Source: Otis tarda
Taxonomy: Eukaryota; Chordata; Aves; Otidiformes; Otididae
Direction of reading: 5' to 3'
DNA: 64,000 nucleotides
Assembly: GCA_026413225.1 (NCBI GenBank)
Contig: CM048552.1
Span: 24,417,001-24,481,000 of the forward strand
Of this stretch, positions 36,070-50,000 are shown piece after piece. A model generated the notes under the pieces. It was given only the letters and a program-made list of their open reading frames with translations. It ran no database searches and had not been told where the DNA came from. Position 1 is the first letter of the stretch. Each line of letters opens with the position of its first letter. The position numbers and the translations under genes are program-made.

Positions 36070-39000
36070 AAAGTCAATGTGAGCAGATGATGTGAATCAT
36101 TAAAACTTAACGGTACCGTACATACACTTTCTCATGCTTCAGGAACTGTATTTTTTCACTGCTGTTTTGTATTTGATGGAGTCATTTAACAGCTATGGTT
36201 AGCAGATGTCAAATTTTCAAAAGCTGGGTATGTTTTGTAGTGAATAAGAAATAATGAAAAGGACATGGACTGAGATGCTGCAGGACACCTGGGCATCTCT
36301 GCTATAGAAGCACCTACTCGTGTTGAGGAATCTATGTTCATTGAACAACAATAGGAAAGCTGTGTTTAACCATGTACTGCATATAAACCCTGAAGTCCAG
36401 GCTACTTGTTTTCCCTGTGATACAGTTTGGTAGGTTCAGTTTTTTACTTTTAGCCAACAAAAGTGGGGACAAAGACTCCTTGGAATTTTCAACATGTCCA
36501 TGACAGCACTGAGAACTGATGTCTCCTGCTGGTGACACATTTTCTATGTCATCCTACCTGGAGTGCCAGGACCCATACGTCTGGAGCTGTCCCAGCCTTT
36601 CTCTGTCCCTGTGCATCACAACTTCTTACTACCAAAAAGTCGAAGACATTATCCTAACTGAAATGTTTGTGGGGTTCTTCTTCTACTAGAAATCTGGCCT
36701 GTCAGAGTTACAAAACTTTCAGTATAGAGTGTTTAACAAAAGTGCTTGTGGCAGCATTATTAATGAAGGTAACTGATAAGTTATAGCTAAAGGGAAAGAT
36801 TTTATTTTGATTCCTGGCTTTTATTATTTATCCTTTATTTTTGTGTGATTACAAAGTTAGTGTTTTGTTTGTTTGGTTGTTTTTTTTTTTTTTCTGAAGC
36901 AAAATGCAAAAAACCCATAAGCACTCATTCTTTTGTCTAGATAGAGTAATTCCATCCATGACTTACATCAAGCATCTTCATTTATAGCCAGAGTGAATTA
37001 AGGCCATTGTTATTTGAGAAAGAAGCCAAAATACTCACATTAGAAACATAGTCACGACTAACTTGATCTTGAAGCAATTAGATTTGAATAAACTTTGAAG
37101 GCTAGGATGGTAATGTAAAGCGAGAACCATATTTTTAAAATAATTATGGCCTTGTCAGCCTAATATTTTTGAAGAGATGGGAGATACATAGAGTTCAACA
37201 ACAGCTTGTGGTTGAATTTCATAACTGTCACAAGGGACTCCAGAATACATATAGTCTGGAATAAAATTATCTAATAGCAGCTGGATATGCATGTGGTAAT
37301 CCTTACTGAAGACAATACAACTATTTATGTGAAAAAATAGATTTTAGCCTGTTAGCTATTATACCAGAGAACTAAATTCTTCCCTAAGATGTGCTTCTCA
37401 TGTGATTTAATGCATATATATGTACCAGAAGAAAAAAAAATTATTTAGTTTTCTTAGTGTTGTACAGGGAACACAAAAGCTTAAGAAAGAAAGTGTCCCA
37501 TCTGTAACTGTAGCCAGCAGTTATACTTCACATTTTTTCTTCTAAATTCTTTCCTTCCTCTATTTTGAAACAATTCCTACTAGCTGTCCCTATGAGTCCT
37601 TTTAATGTCTTATTCCATTTACTAACTCTCTCCCAAGCAAAGGAAAATAATCTTTTGCTTTTTTTTTTTCTGATGATCAGTTCTTTTAAATTGAGCTTGT
37701 AAGTCTCATTCATTTTGCACAATATATCTACCGGAAAACTTGAAGGTGAACAGTCCTTCTCCCTGTGGAAAGTATTTACAAATAAGAAAGCTGCAGTCTG
37801 TCTTTCTCTAAGCTACCAGGACTGAAAAGAAATCTCACCAATCTGTATGAGACCCATGGCCAGAGTATCAGCACTCCCGTGTGAATTTCTGACTTAAAGC
37901 TGGCTCACGTACATGCAAATCATAAGGCTCTGCCTACAGACCGTCCTTTTGCCAAAACATAGGAGATTCCTACCTGAGATAGTCCTAGCTCAGGTATCTT
38001 TATTTCATATGGTGTTGCTCTACTGATTCTCTATTTTCACCTATAAAGAGTCCTCTTGCAGATCACTAGATGCCTTCGTGACCTCTAAACCATTTCTCCT
38101 TCAGGTCTTCCTTTAACACATATCAATCATGAGCTTGGATTAAGGCTTGTATGATTACGCTGGGTGTTAACACTAGTTGTTCACCTATCTATAATATAAG
38201 ATGTGCCTTCATATGGATGGCACTGAAGCCACAGTTGCAAGTTGAAAGGACAGGGATATCTCATAGGCAATGCTAAGAAACAAAGCTGCGGGACATCTGC
38301 AGCCAGCCTCCTTGTAGTTGATGACAATTTGGTGACAAGTCTGTCAAATGCTAAAACTAGGTTTGAGAAGTCTAAGTAGCACTGTTTTTAAAATTGTTTA
38401 AGGGGTAGCTAATGTCTTACACTATCCATTCTTCCTTAAGACATCCTTGGTTTAGATGGAGGAAGACTTTCCTTTGGCTTTTGACAACAGAAGAGAAAGA
38501 AAGAAGGGAGAAGAATGGAATAGAGGCTCAGATGTGGATTAGATTGACTTCTGCCTTTCAGGATAGAATTCTCTACTTGTAATGTTTCTTAGCTTCCCAG
38601 GGTTAAAGCAGATTGGACACTGAATCCTTGACTCTAATATATTCCTCCACACTGCTGCTGAGGGTGGAGCCAGTGACCTGGTAACGGAGCCCCAAAACCT
38701 CAGAGAGTATTTGACTTTTTTTCCCCAGACACGCAGTCCTGTTCAAGGGGTAACTCCATTCTGATACACAGAGCATGAAGAGCATGCTTTTCCTGATGTC
38801 TACGCTTGGTGTTGAAAGGGTTAACAATATTAGCATTTACTCCAGTTGAGTCTGGTCTCGAATGAATAGGGGCAGTTTGTGCCTTCTCACTGCCTGTTTC
38901 ATGCTGTCCTCATCCTGCACAAGGCAGCACTGTATATGTTCAGATCCTGAAGGTTCCACTGCCTGCAGGGCTTGGCTTTTCTTAACTTTTTTTTTTTTTG

Positions 39001-39867
39001 GTCAATAAAAGGAAAGAAATAAGGTTATTGTTAACTCTTTGAGGTTTGCGGACTTAGCTTTGGATACCTTCTTCCTCCTGGAGTACCACTGCAGCATAAA
39101 TCAGAATTTGCATATATATCCACACCTGGTAACTACACTCAGAAGAAACTATAGAGATTTGAACACTGCAAATCATATATAGGAATGCAAAAGTGTGGGT
39201 TTACATTGAATCTGCCAGCAGGTAGCCAGCCAACTGAAAACATACCCAAAATCTACCTCTATCTGCTTTTAATGCACCACTCCCTATTTATAGAATAATA
39301 TTTGTTTTACTGTCAATCACAATGTTACTGCTTAAAAATTCTTAAAATTTCTTATTCTCCCCTTCTGTTTGTTTTCTTTTCCCTTGACATCTTCTTTCAT
39401 TCTATTTTCCATCTCTGTTTTTCTTGTGACCTGGATTTTTAAATTTTTTTGTGCTGTCCTCTGTACACCTCAAAGTGACCCCTGTTTAACCAGATCTTGA
39501 GTTCAGTGAGTAAAAGGTGAGTTAAAGAAGCCAATAAGCACTTCCAGCTCACTAGATTACCATGCACATATGTGATTTGGGTCTTAATTGAAAGTAACTC
39601 AATATCCAAGCCAAAAATAAAGCAGCTTGCCACAAATCAAAAGCTATCAGAACCTGGAGGCTGGTAAAAAGAGCATTACTGTGGGCTTCTCTGCTCCCTT
39701 TCAGGAGCCAACTGCAAAAGGCTACCTCGGGGTGGGCCTGTCAGAAACCACAGATGGGAGTCCCTTGGAACTAATCTTGAACATAGTGATTAAAATATGA
39801 AGTATTTTAAATGAAATAGTCTGCATCCAGCAGAGTAGCATTTGAAACACCAGGGTCTGTTTCATCA
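36070..39867. other. Intergenic, nothing recognised
   Basis: AT-rich, with a T-run near 36877-36893. No gene, CR1 or LTR signature is seen. Confidence 0.5.
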
Positions 39868-39889
39868 TCTCTCACAGCATTCTCCTAGG

Positions 39890-40900
39890 GAAACTGGCTG
39901 CCCGTGGACTGGGTAGGTATACCCTTCTTTGGATAAAGAACTGGCTAGGGAGCCGTGCCCAGCGGGTAGTAGTTAATGGAGTCAAGTCCAGCTGGCAGCC
40001 TGTTACAAGTGGTGTCCCCCAGGGGTTGGTACTTGGGCCCATCTTGTTCAATATCTTTATTGATGACCTAGATGAGGGGATTGAGTGTACCCTCAGTAAG
40101 TTTGCAGATGACACCAAGTTGGGTGGCCGTGTTGATCTGCCTGAGGGTAGGGAGGCCCTTCAGAGGGATCTGGATAGGCTGGATCGCTGGGCTGAGCTGA
40201 ATGGGGTGAGGTTCAACAAGGCCAAGTGTTGGGTCCTGCACTTTGGCCACAATAACCCAATGCAGCGCTATAGGCTCGGAGCTGAATGGCTGGAGGACTG
40301 TGACGAGGAAAGGGACCTGGGGGTGTTGGTTGATGCTCAGCTGAACATGAGCCGACAGTGTGCCCAGGTGGCCAAGAGGGCCAACGGCATCCTGGCCTGC
40401 ATTAGAAATAGTGTGGCCAGCAGGAGCAGGGAGGTAATCATCCCCGTGTATTCAGCACTGGTGAGGCCGCACCTCAAGTATTGTGTTCAGTTTGGGCCCC
40501 TCACTACAAGAAAGACATTGAAGCCCTGGAACGTGTCCAGAGAAGGGCAACAAAGCTGGTGAGGGGCCTGGAGCACAAGTCTTATGAGGAGCGGCTGAGA
40601 GAGTTGAGATTGTTTAGTCTGGAGAAGAGGAGGCTCAGGGGAGACCTCATTGCACTCTATAGCTTCCTGAAGGCAGGTTGTGATGAGCAGGGGTTTGGCC
40701 TCTTCTCCCAGGCAACAAGCAGGACCCGAGGAAATGGCCACAAGTTGTACCAGAGGAGGTTTAGATTGGATGTGAGGAAAAACTTTTTCTCCCAAAGAGT
40801 GGTCAGGCACTGGAATGGCCTGCCCAGGGAGGTGGTGGAGTCACTGTCCCTGGCAGTGTTCAAGAGGCGGCTTGATGAGGAGCTACAAGACATGGTTTAG
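39890..40900 (+). pseudogene. CR1 ORF2 fragment (reverse transcriptase palm to C-terminus), one frameshift
   Basis: The first frame carries [15 protein letters not shown] and FADDTKL, the reverse-transcriptase palm motifs. After the break near 40490 the second frame carries [40 protein letters not shown] and [20 protein letters not shown], then stops. It is otherwise open, so the copy is young to middle-aged. As a 5'-truncated, shifted fragment it is not expected to make an active enzyme. Confidence 0.85.
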
Positions 40901-40970
40901 TACCTGTGGCAGCAATGGTAGTGGGAAGATGGTTGGACTAGATGATCTTATAGGTCCCATCCAACCATGT

Positions 40971-40997
40971 GATTCTATGATTCTATGATTCTATGAT
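40971..40997 (+). repeat. CR1 terminal GATTCTAT tandem repeat
   Basis: Three tandem GATTCTAT units end the CR1 copy. CR1 elements end in such 8-bp repeats instead of poly(A), which marks the precise 3' boundary. Confidence 0.9.
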
Positions 40998-42470
40998 CAG
41001 CTCATACCTGACCTGCTTTACCCCTGAGGCACTGGCAGGCTCTCAAGCTTTTGGCCCTGTTGGAGGAGAAAAACTTTTCTGTTGATTCTGGCATCTGAAC
41101 CAAATATTAGTGTCAACCTAAAAGTATTGAAAGATTACATCTCTCATGGTAAAGCTAATTCCATCTCTACACGTTCCTAACAATCAGTAGCTCAGGAAGG
41201 ACATTATGAGGGAAGATTTATGATTGCCTCTAGAGAAAGCTTCTTTATTCAAATTAAGTAGAAAGATGAATTTGAGGGTTTGAATTTTTTTATATGTGCT
41301 ATAATATATATGCTAACTAATTTAACATATGTCATATAGGAAACAGGAATGTTTTTTCCTTAAAGCTAAATATTCAGTGACATAAAGATGTAAGGACAGA
41401 AAGACAACAAACAAGGCTAACTCCTGCATAATGAGGCTGCACAATTTCATCTAGTTATTCCAGTGCAGAAGTCCTGCTTCAGTTTTGGATATCAGAAGCA
41501 GAACTGATTGTTCAATGAAGATGGAGACTCTTCACTTCCATTTGCTTCTAGGGCTAATTATCCTCATTAACAAAACAGTAACCCTGTAACCTCAACAAAC
41601 CTTTCGTAATTTTGATAGTACATGTTCAAATAAATGTAGTTATTCAAACAGAGTTGTCTCAGGTGACACTGGAATAACTGAAAACGATAGTGGATCTCTT
41701 TCACACTCAGTTTCTGAAGCTGAAGAGTTTTCTAACCTGAGGATCCATAAACTTTTTACTGGGTATTTTTATATGGATTTTGATGACAATGCCAGGTAAT
41801 TACCAGTAGTTCCTTAGCTGGAACTCTGTTAGTGTTTCCTCCTCCTTTTACAAATATATCAAAAAACTCTTGTGCACTTTTCTCTGTTTAGTGTGTGCCT
41901 CTTGCGTGATTTCAGGATGACGCATCATTGTCATTTAGGCAAAGTACTTCTGACTTTAAAGCTATCAACTAAAGACATTCTTGATTTTTTTTTCTTTGCT
42001 CATTTTCTGTATATAATTGTTTTCTACTTCCAATGTTTATTTTTAATACGAAATTCAACAGTAACTTTTCTTCAGTCTGCTATAGGAGATTGCTGAAAGG
42101 CAACATCTGGTAAGAAGCAAAAAATCTCTAGCTGTCAGCAAGCAAGTCAATATAAATTCATCAGGGGCATTTACTCCTTTTAGAACATTACACAATCTAT
42201 AGTCTGCTGAAGGTCCTGTCTTAAAGATAAAATTTACTATATTTCAGCTATCATTTATGCTGATAATATGTTTTGGTACCAAGGGTTTATAATCAGGGGC
42301 TGATCTCAGTCATATGAGTGTACAATGTAGGAGTGTTACACCAGGATTGTTCTGATGTAAAAAACTCTTAATGTACTGAAGGATCAGCACCAAAAGCCCT
42401 TTGCAGAGTGTCTCGGTTGTTGCAACCACACCTCTACCTTGAGACCAGTTCTCCTGGTATCTTAGAAAGC
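40998..42470. other. Intergenic, nothing recognised
   Basis: AT-rich unique-looking sequence. Confidence 0.5.
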
Positions 42471-42600
42471 ATCATAGAATCATAGAATAGTTTGTGTAGT
42501 CCAACCCCCCCTGCAAGGAGCAGGGACATCTCCAGCCACATCAGGTTGCTCAAAGTCTCATCCAACCTGGCCTTGAATGTTTCCAGGGATGGGGCATTAC
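42471..42600 (-). mobile_element. CR1 3'-end fragment, reverse orientation, internally deleted
   Basis: On + it starts catcatagaatcatagaata, then jumps from tttgtg directly to tagtccaacccccc, missing about 25 bp that CR1 copies normally have. It continues with tgcaaggagcagggacatct and cttgaatgtttccagggatg up to the gggcat word. It is the reverse complement of the terminus seen at 33900-34086. Confidence 0.88.
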
Positions 42601-45600
42601 CCAGCAAGCCCCTGCTGCAGCCCCTGGCAGCTCTGGGTGCTGCAGTGCACAGCCTTTCCAGCCAGCACAGGCTTGCAGCTCCTGCTGATGCGATGCTGCA
42701 TGCAGATGTGGTAAAGCACTTCTGTCAAAACCAGACATATTGCATGTCTATGATGTGAACAGGCTAAACCACAGCAAGGGCAAAACACGAGATTGTGCCA
42801 TTCAATCTGCATTACCATTAGGGTTCTCTGCTTAGTCCAGCCCCACAACCCACGGAGATTTATTTCTGGGGAAGCAAAGAGAACACTTCTGGCTGAACAA
42901 GCTGAGTAATTCTATTGTTGCTATACTTTAGACATCTTAAGGTCTTGGTGGAAATAAGCACTCAATCCTCTTTGTCTTTGACTCCTCTAATCTCCTTGGG
43001 CTATTCTGATTTATACAGGAGATCTCCACAAAGAAGCAGGTGCCTTGTCATAGTCACCAAGAGCAGCTATAGTAAAAATGAACACATTTGCCATTGAGTA
43101 GATCCTAGGTCTCAGAGGAGGAAAAAGTGGTGCAGGTGGTCAGGAGCAAGATCAGTGCAGTGGTTTTCAGTCGACCTTCATTTGCATCATAAAACCATCA
43201 TCTTCCTGAGGACAAAGGAACAGCAGGGCTGGCAGCCTGCTCAGCCCCACAGCAATAAGCGTGGTACAGGTTGGGGATGGGGAGCACTGGTGAGGGGTGT
43301 TTCACACTTTGCCTCCACCACCTCTGAAACACTTGTCTCCAGCCAGTGCTGTTCGTCTCTCACTTTTAAGAGTGCTAAAAGGTTTTCTCTCCTCTCTGCA
43401 GGGGGTCACCAAATGCAATTGAAGTGAGTGTATTTCTGCTGAAGCATTAATATTTTTTGGTTGCCATTCATTGTTTGCGTTGTTACAAAGGACGATCTTC
43501 CTGTTAACCTAATCTAAACGGTCACTTGGAGGCTACAAAACTATATGTCATTTTTAAGCTACTGTATCACAATGGCCTCAGGGAAATTTTACAGATGCCT
43601 TGCCACAACCCATTTCTTCCCCATGACGAGCTACCCGGCGAGTTGCCTGGATTCATTTGCCACAGCTGTTTACCTCCTTGACCTCAAAGCTCCAAAGGTA
43701 TGGTGCCAAGGAAACACAAAGGAGGTTGCCTTTTAAATTACTGATTATAGGGATTATTTTCTAAAGTAAAAATGAACTGAAGAGAGTATTCTCCAATTGA
43801 ATGGAACTACTTGGGTGAGTGTTTTGCCTTCACCTTTTAATAGTTTTCTGTTTTTTTTTCCCTTTTTTCTGTTAACCTGTAGACATAGATAAACGAGCTA
43901 CACAATATTAATGTGCTTATTAGTCTGGAATAATTTAAGACAGACTAATATCTCCCTGACAGAAAATTGTCAGCTCAGGTCTGTCATAGCATCAGTCATT
44001 GCAAGCTATTAAATTCCCACAGCAGACCTACTAGGTAGATACCTCGTTTTATTTATTTCTGTAGTTCAAACATACCCCATTTCCATTTTGACCACAGTTG
44101 CTCCTATTCGGTTGTGCTTATTTATCTGAAGTTATTTATAGGTGATACTGTCCCCAGCCAACAGCTCAGCATGCAAGAGCTGATGAATTTTAAATTATAA
44201 TTTGTCTAAAAACCAAAGGCAACAAATCTAGGTCAAAGATATTGCCTTGGGCAAAATCCACACAGGTTCTTTTGCATCACTGACTATTACAGCTCCTGTC
44301 TTTCTGTTTAAAAATGCTTATACCTGATCAGGCAGGTGCCTTTTTGTGCAAGGGGAATATAATTTCAAAGTATCTCAAGATTTAAGAGTGTAAATCCTGG
44401 GCTATGCATTGCAGAGAAACACAAAATGGTACGCCACAATATCTACTCATGACTGATCTTTGAGATGTGAGTTTGTATTTGCTGCTTGTCCAGTTTTGAG
44501 GAAGAGACTTGTCCCTAAACATTAGGTGACTGATCTAAACAAAGAACTAGAGGAATTTGAGGAGGTCCTCACATTCTCACTTGTTAAAGCTGTTACTTGG
44601 TATAAAAATCCACTAAATGTCTCTACTTTGTCATTTCACTTTTATATTTGTTTTGTTGCATAACTGCTAATTTCCTGGTCATCCATGCTGCACTTAAAAT
44701 ACTTTATTCATGGTCTCTCCTGTGGAGTGAATTAGTTCCCTCCTAATACAGGTTAGTTTTCTTCTGGGTCCACAGGGAATATGTCTGAAGTCAGCCTTCT
44801 CCAGGAGGTGCTAGCTTTGAACAGTAAGAATGTGGGCACATCCACACCAGGTGGCTTAGGAACCAAGGTTCATTCCTTCACAGTCTACAAAGACCCTGTA
44901 GGCACACTCAATGAACTTAAAGTGGATAATTTTGTAGCCTAAGTATTGATCTGGAAAATAAAAAAAAAAAAAAGAGGTTCAGTTATTTTTATCATTGGTC
45001 AAGCAGGAGAGGTGCAGCGGGAGAGTTAATCCACTGCCTACCTTCCTCCTCCTTCTCTTACAAAAAGCGATCAGTAGCTGTGGTTTTAGTATTCATTTAA
45101 ATGGAGAAGAAACCTGCTTCCATGCAATGGATTCCTCTGTTGCAAGAGGTGAGATTTGCCACACATAAGTATGCTGAAAAATTAATGGTACAATGAGGAA
45201 TTCTTGCTGTTCCTTGACATCCTCCGAAGGTTTAGGAGTATGTCCATGCCCTTGTATTGTATTATGGATTCAAAGCTTTTCTTGGTTGCATGCCTTCAGT
45301 CATAACTCACAACACAATTAACTCTTTATTTTGGATTGATAGCATGTCTAGAACAGGGAAAAGCAGACCAAAAAAAGATCATAAAAGCACAGTATAGTAT
45401 TTTTTACCACTGCAGTGATGTTTTTATGATATGAAGCATTACCATGGTGTTGAACTGTGCCCTCTTTGCCGAAAGATGGGGAGAAACTACCATTTCCTTA
45501 TGCTTGAATTATGTGGTGTTGCCTCGTGAAATATATAGTAGTAAAGTTCTGCAAATCACTACTGTGACATGGTCTTGGCAATGAAAAGAAAAGAACTGCA

Positions 45601-45964
45601 GCTCTTAAAAATATCAATAAACACTTTTATTTCTTATTTCAATGAGAATTTGTGTCATAAAAAGGTGTCATATTGTGTATTACAGGATGGCACACCTGCC
45701 TATGTGTTTAATTTACATTCCTTGAAAAGTCTTTGATTGGCAGTGGTTGGAAATACCTTCAAGTGCTTATAAAGGAAACATTTATATATACACTTATAAT
45801 AATTTATATAATTAAAATATTTTTATATTTATTGGATATTTATTATGCATGTACTGCAAAAGTAATCCAAATGTAACCTCCATTTTTGTGTTTTTCTTCT
45901 GCTTCACTTCCCATACAAGAGTTCTAGCTCTCTACTGTATCAGTCACCTGTATTTATCTTATAA
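42601..45964. other. Intergenic, nothing recognised
   Basis: GC content is raised just after the CR1 fragment (42601-42720), without a recognised element. The rest is AT-rich, including an almost pure A/T stretch at about 45781-45850. Confidence 0.5.
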
Positions 45965-47090
45965 TTTCATAGAATTATAGAGTCATAGAATACCAGGTTG
46001 GAAAGGACCTCAAGGTTCACCTGGCCCAACCTTTCTTGGCAAAAGCATGGTCTAGACAAGATGGCCCAGCACCCTGTCCAGTCGAATCTTAAAAGTGTCC
46101 AGTGTTGAGGAATCCACCATTTCCTTGGGGACATTATTCAAATGGCTGATTGTTCTCATTGTGCAAATTTTTCTTCTTGTGTCCAATTGGAATGTTCCGA
46201 AGAGTAACTTGTACCCATTACCCCTTGCCTCATTCATGTAACTCTTCGTAAAGAAGGAGTCTCCATCTTCTCTGTAGCCACCCTTTAAATACTGGAACAC
46301 AGTGAAAAGGTCTCCTTGTAAGTGTTCTTTTCTCAAGGCTGAAAAAACCCAATTGTCTCAGCCTTTCCTCATATGGCAGGCTTATCAATCCTTTGATCAT
46401 CTCTGTGGCCCTTCTCTGGACCCTCTCCAGCCTGTCCACATCTTTTTGTATAGCAGGGACCAACACTGAACACCACAGTATTCCACGTGTAGCCTGACAA
46501 GCACTGAGTAGAGTGGGTTAGTGACTGCTTTATCTCTATTGGTGATGCCCTTGTTGATGCAACCTGGCATCCTGTTGGCTTTCTTTGCTGCAGCAGCACA
46601 CTGTTCATTCTTACGGAACTTACTGTCCACCACGACCCCCAGGTCCCTTTCCATAGAGCTGTTCCTCAGCTGGTTAGATCCCAGCCTGTGCTGCACTCCT
46701 GGATTATGTTTTCCCAGGTGCAAGACTCACACTTGTCCTTGCTGAACTTCATAAGGTTCTTGTTAGTCCACTCTTCCAGGTCTTCCTGCAGGGTCACTCT
46801 CCCTTCCAAAGTGTCCACTTCCCCACTCAGTTTGGTATCATAGGCAAACTTCATCAGAGTACGCTTGATCCCATCATCCAGAACAGTTACAATAGTGTCG
46901 GGCCCACTATCAGTCCCTGGGGGACCCCACTTGTGACAGAGTGCCAGTTTCAAAAGGAGCTATTTACCACCATGCTCTGTGTGCAGCCAGTCAGTCAGTT
47001 CCCCACCCACTGCACGGCCCACTTGTCTAGACTGTGAGACATCAGTTTCTCTAGGAGGAGGCTGTGGGAAACCGTATCGTATTTCCCTCT
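45965..47090 (-). mobile_element. CR1 LINE, reverse orientation, degraded ORF2
   Basis: On + it starts with the reversed CR1 terminus (tttcatagaattatagagtc, then ataccaggttggaaaggacc) and extends about 1.1 kb into ORF2. Minus-strand frames read [20 protein letters not shown] and LGVVVDSKFRKNEQCAAAAK, then GPDTIVTVLDDGIKRTLMKF. At least three frame changes break it. The catalytic box reads FAYD instead of FADD (+ strand 46837-46848), so the first catalytic Asp is replaced by Tyr. It differs from the other copies and is probably an older CR1 subfamily. Confidence 0.92.
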
Positions 47091-50000
47091 ATTGAACTGC
47101 AAGAGAGGAGGCTGCCACCTAAAAATATCAGAAAGATCTGAGTTTTCTGATGCTAGAAAATAGCTCCATATTGATTAATGACCTTGCAGATCACAACAGA
47201 ATTGTAGATAGCTGTATGGAAGCAATGTTGCCAGGCTCCACGTCTCTGTGATTTCATCTAATTGGTCTTCAGCTGTCTTCCCATTGATTTCTTAAGACAT
47301 CTGCAAGTCCCTGTTGATAATAAGTTATAGTTACTTCATGGATCTCTCATGAAATACATCAGAAAAATGTCTGAATCCTTTTGAAAGGCATATTGGAGGC
47401 ATGGCAGGAGTTAAATTTCATCCAACTGTTTCACTTAACTTTCAATATAAGCTTTCTAATTTTTTTTTCCTTGGTGTTACCTCACTGCCTTGAAGTTTTC
47501 ATGCTTGAGCCTAAATTTAATCATGATATGTGTTCTTAAATTTAGCGTCACGTGCCAAGCTGGTGTGTATAAATACCATATACAGTGCTCCAATCATCTC
47601 AGCACAGATGTGGAAGATTATTGCACTACCTGATTTTAAAATTGCTAGGCATACGTATATGGCACATATATAGTTAGGACAGAGCGAAATATTAAAAAAT
47701 CTGATCAAGAATTATGCTCAAAGTAGACTATATGAAGATGAAAATAAGAATCCTAAGTTTTTACGTGGTGCAGCCGAAGTGGTGAGATGTAAAGATGACT
47801 GAAGTAGGTAGCTGAACAATTCTTGCGTCTAATAGGATCACTGCAAATTGCCCATTTGGCCCCTGATTTAAAGTAATCATAGAAGGGAGTGAAGATGCAG
47901 AAAACAGATTAGGAAATCTCTAAACATTTTAGCTATGTATGATCGAATGCATGAATCAAAGGTATAACACTGGTAGTAACTAATACTTCAGAGAATGAAT
48001 CTGCAATAACGATAGGTTAGTTCAACAGTACTGGATACAATAGAAAACCACCTAGTATGGTGTCTAAAGAGCTGACAAGTGTATAAGAGAGTCATGAATA
48101 ACAGTCATTGGGCTATTGAATGGCCTCATCCCCTTGGTTACGTAGTACTTAATTGCTATTCTTGCTACTTGCCACCTTGTTTCAGTAAGGATACCTGAGA
48201 CAAGCTGCGTTGACTGAAGCTGCTGCAGTTCTTGAACAGTGGGAGACCATGACTCTAGAGCTGTTGATACTGAGTAGTGGATAAAGTAGATGACCAGGAA
48301 TGGGCAAAGACCCTGGTGTGCCAGTAGTGGCCACTGGGAGAGGTAAGGCAATGCAGAGGAAAAAACAAACCGGCAATGGAAACCACAGCTGTCCCTGGTT
48401 GATTGCAAACTCCAGCAGAAGCTTTACCTGTGAGCAGAATATTTATAAGGTCACCTAACCAGTGTTGATTCTCTAGTGTCTAATAAGATGAACTGACAAA
48501 ACAGCTCCATAATCAACTACAATCAACAAGATCACTCCCATTTATTACCTATTTTCATGGCTTTGTTGCTCTGTCAAATTTGGTTTAAATTATTAGATGG
48601 ATTAAAGTATGGAACATTGGCTGTTGGGAGGAGTGAATATGTGGACAGGTACACAAATTCAAGCACAATCACATAAGTTTTCTTGCTTTCAGAACTTAGA
48701 TTTAAAAAGCTATTTAAGAAAAAGTAAACAAAGTTTTTCCTTGAAGTCTGAAGTGTTCTGTTTTCTCTCAAGACAACTTTTTAGTGAAAGGCTTCTCTTT
48801 AAAAGGTCATAGCTAATGTCTGACTTAGAAATTACTGAGGTCGCCAAAGGTTCTTTCAAGCTACAGACACTGTGAATGCTTTGGTTCTCTTTAAATAAAT
48901 ACACCATTTACTCACTATACTCTTTCTAGAACATGGCCCTTTAAATTTTCTATGGAATTTATTAAATCTGTCTAGATTTTTTTTTAATTCCTGACTCTCT
49001 AAGAAGCCATAATAAATAGAAGAAAAATATGTATGATAAGTACATTAAACAGTAGAGAATGACTTTGGCTGATCCTTCAAATGACACATATATTTTTGAC
49101 TTTTGCAAAAAGAAGTTTTATCTGAGTGCTCACATTCTTTCTATGCATCCAGAGTTGGGCATTAGAGGACACAAAATGAAAATCTCTGGCTGAAAACTTT
49201 TACTTTTTACATAGAAAGTGAGTTTCTTTGTCCTTTTTCTTTTACTGAACATAACAAATGAAGCTCCAGAGACCCAATCGATCAAGTTCCTGTTAATGAG
49301 AAAAAGGACTGAAGTGAACTATTTAAATGCATGTCTACAACTTTCCTGATTATGCTTCCAATAATTTAATGTATTAACATTCTTTAGTTATGAAGCATCT
49401 TCTGTACTCATCTGTCTTCGAAGATCTATGCTGACCTATTTTGTCAAACAAACAGAGATCAAATGCCTCTTTAATGCATGTCTAACTACAGGAGTAGGTA
49501 AAAACTTGGGAGATTTGAGAGGTGTCATGCTCAATCTTTATTTGCAGGTCAATCCAGGGACGTACCTAAGTGGTAACAGCCTCCTGTCCTGTGAGCTAAA
49601 GCTGCAACACCTTCCCTTTCTATTTACAGCCTGTCTCTAACATTGCAGGGCTCGCGTGTTCAACCCAAATCTTACCTGCAGTCTTGAAAAACCACTAAGC
49701 GAAAGAGCTGGAATATCTTATGCCCTGGCTATAGGCTGGGTATATCACAAATTGGTGATTGCACATGAAATATCACTCTTTGTGTAGGAGAGAAGAACTG
49801 TTCTCACTTGCCTTTCAACACTGTTCGGCTGGCTACTGTGCTACAGAGGGCGTTTTCCTTTTAAATAGCATATTTAATAGTTACTGAGAATGACACAAAA
49901 AACCCCCATAAAATATTTAGTGCTGTAGCTATTCTTAATGGTCTCAGACAGATGAAGGACGTGTTTTAAGATATTTGAGTATTGCTTAAGAATGTTTGGT

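Larger units (their letters stand above)
39868..40997 (+). mobile_element. CR1 LINE, 5'-truncated, with a reverse-transcriptase fragment
   Basis: This is the longest forward CR1 in the window. It begins within the reverse transcriptase (cacagcattctcctaggga), passes through a region translating as [14 protein letters not shown] and [20 protein letters not shown], and reaches the FADD catalytic box at 40101-40112 (FADDTKL). It then runs through the C-terminal ORF2 region to the stop near 40900 and ends in three GATTCTAT units at 40971-40997. One frameshift near 40490 (apparent loss of one T in the 'CVQFW' block) separates the two open frames. No endonuclease or 5' part is present. Confidence 0.95.

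Noticed and set aside
40971..40997. CRISPR-like or satellite array
   Set aside because: The short tandem GATTCTAT units are the normal 3' end of CR1.
42601..42730. GC-rich stretch after the CR1 fragment as a separate mobile element
   Set aside because: It contains no terminal repeats or known words; I could not support a call.
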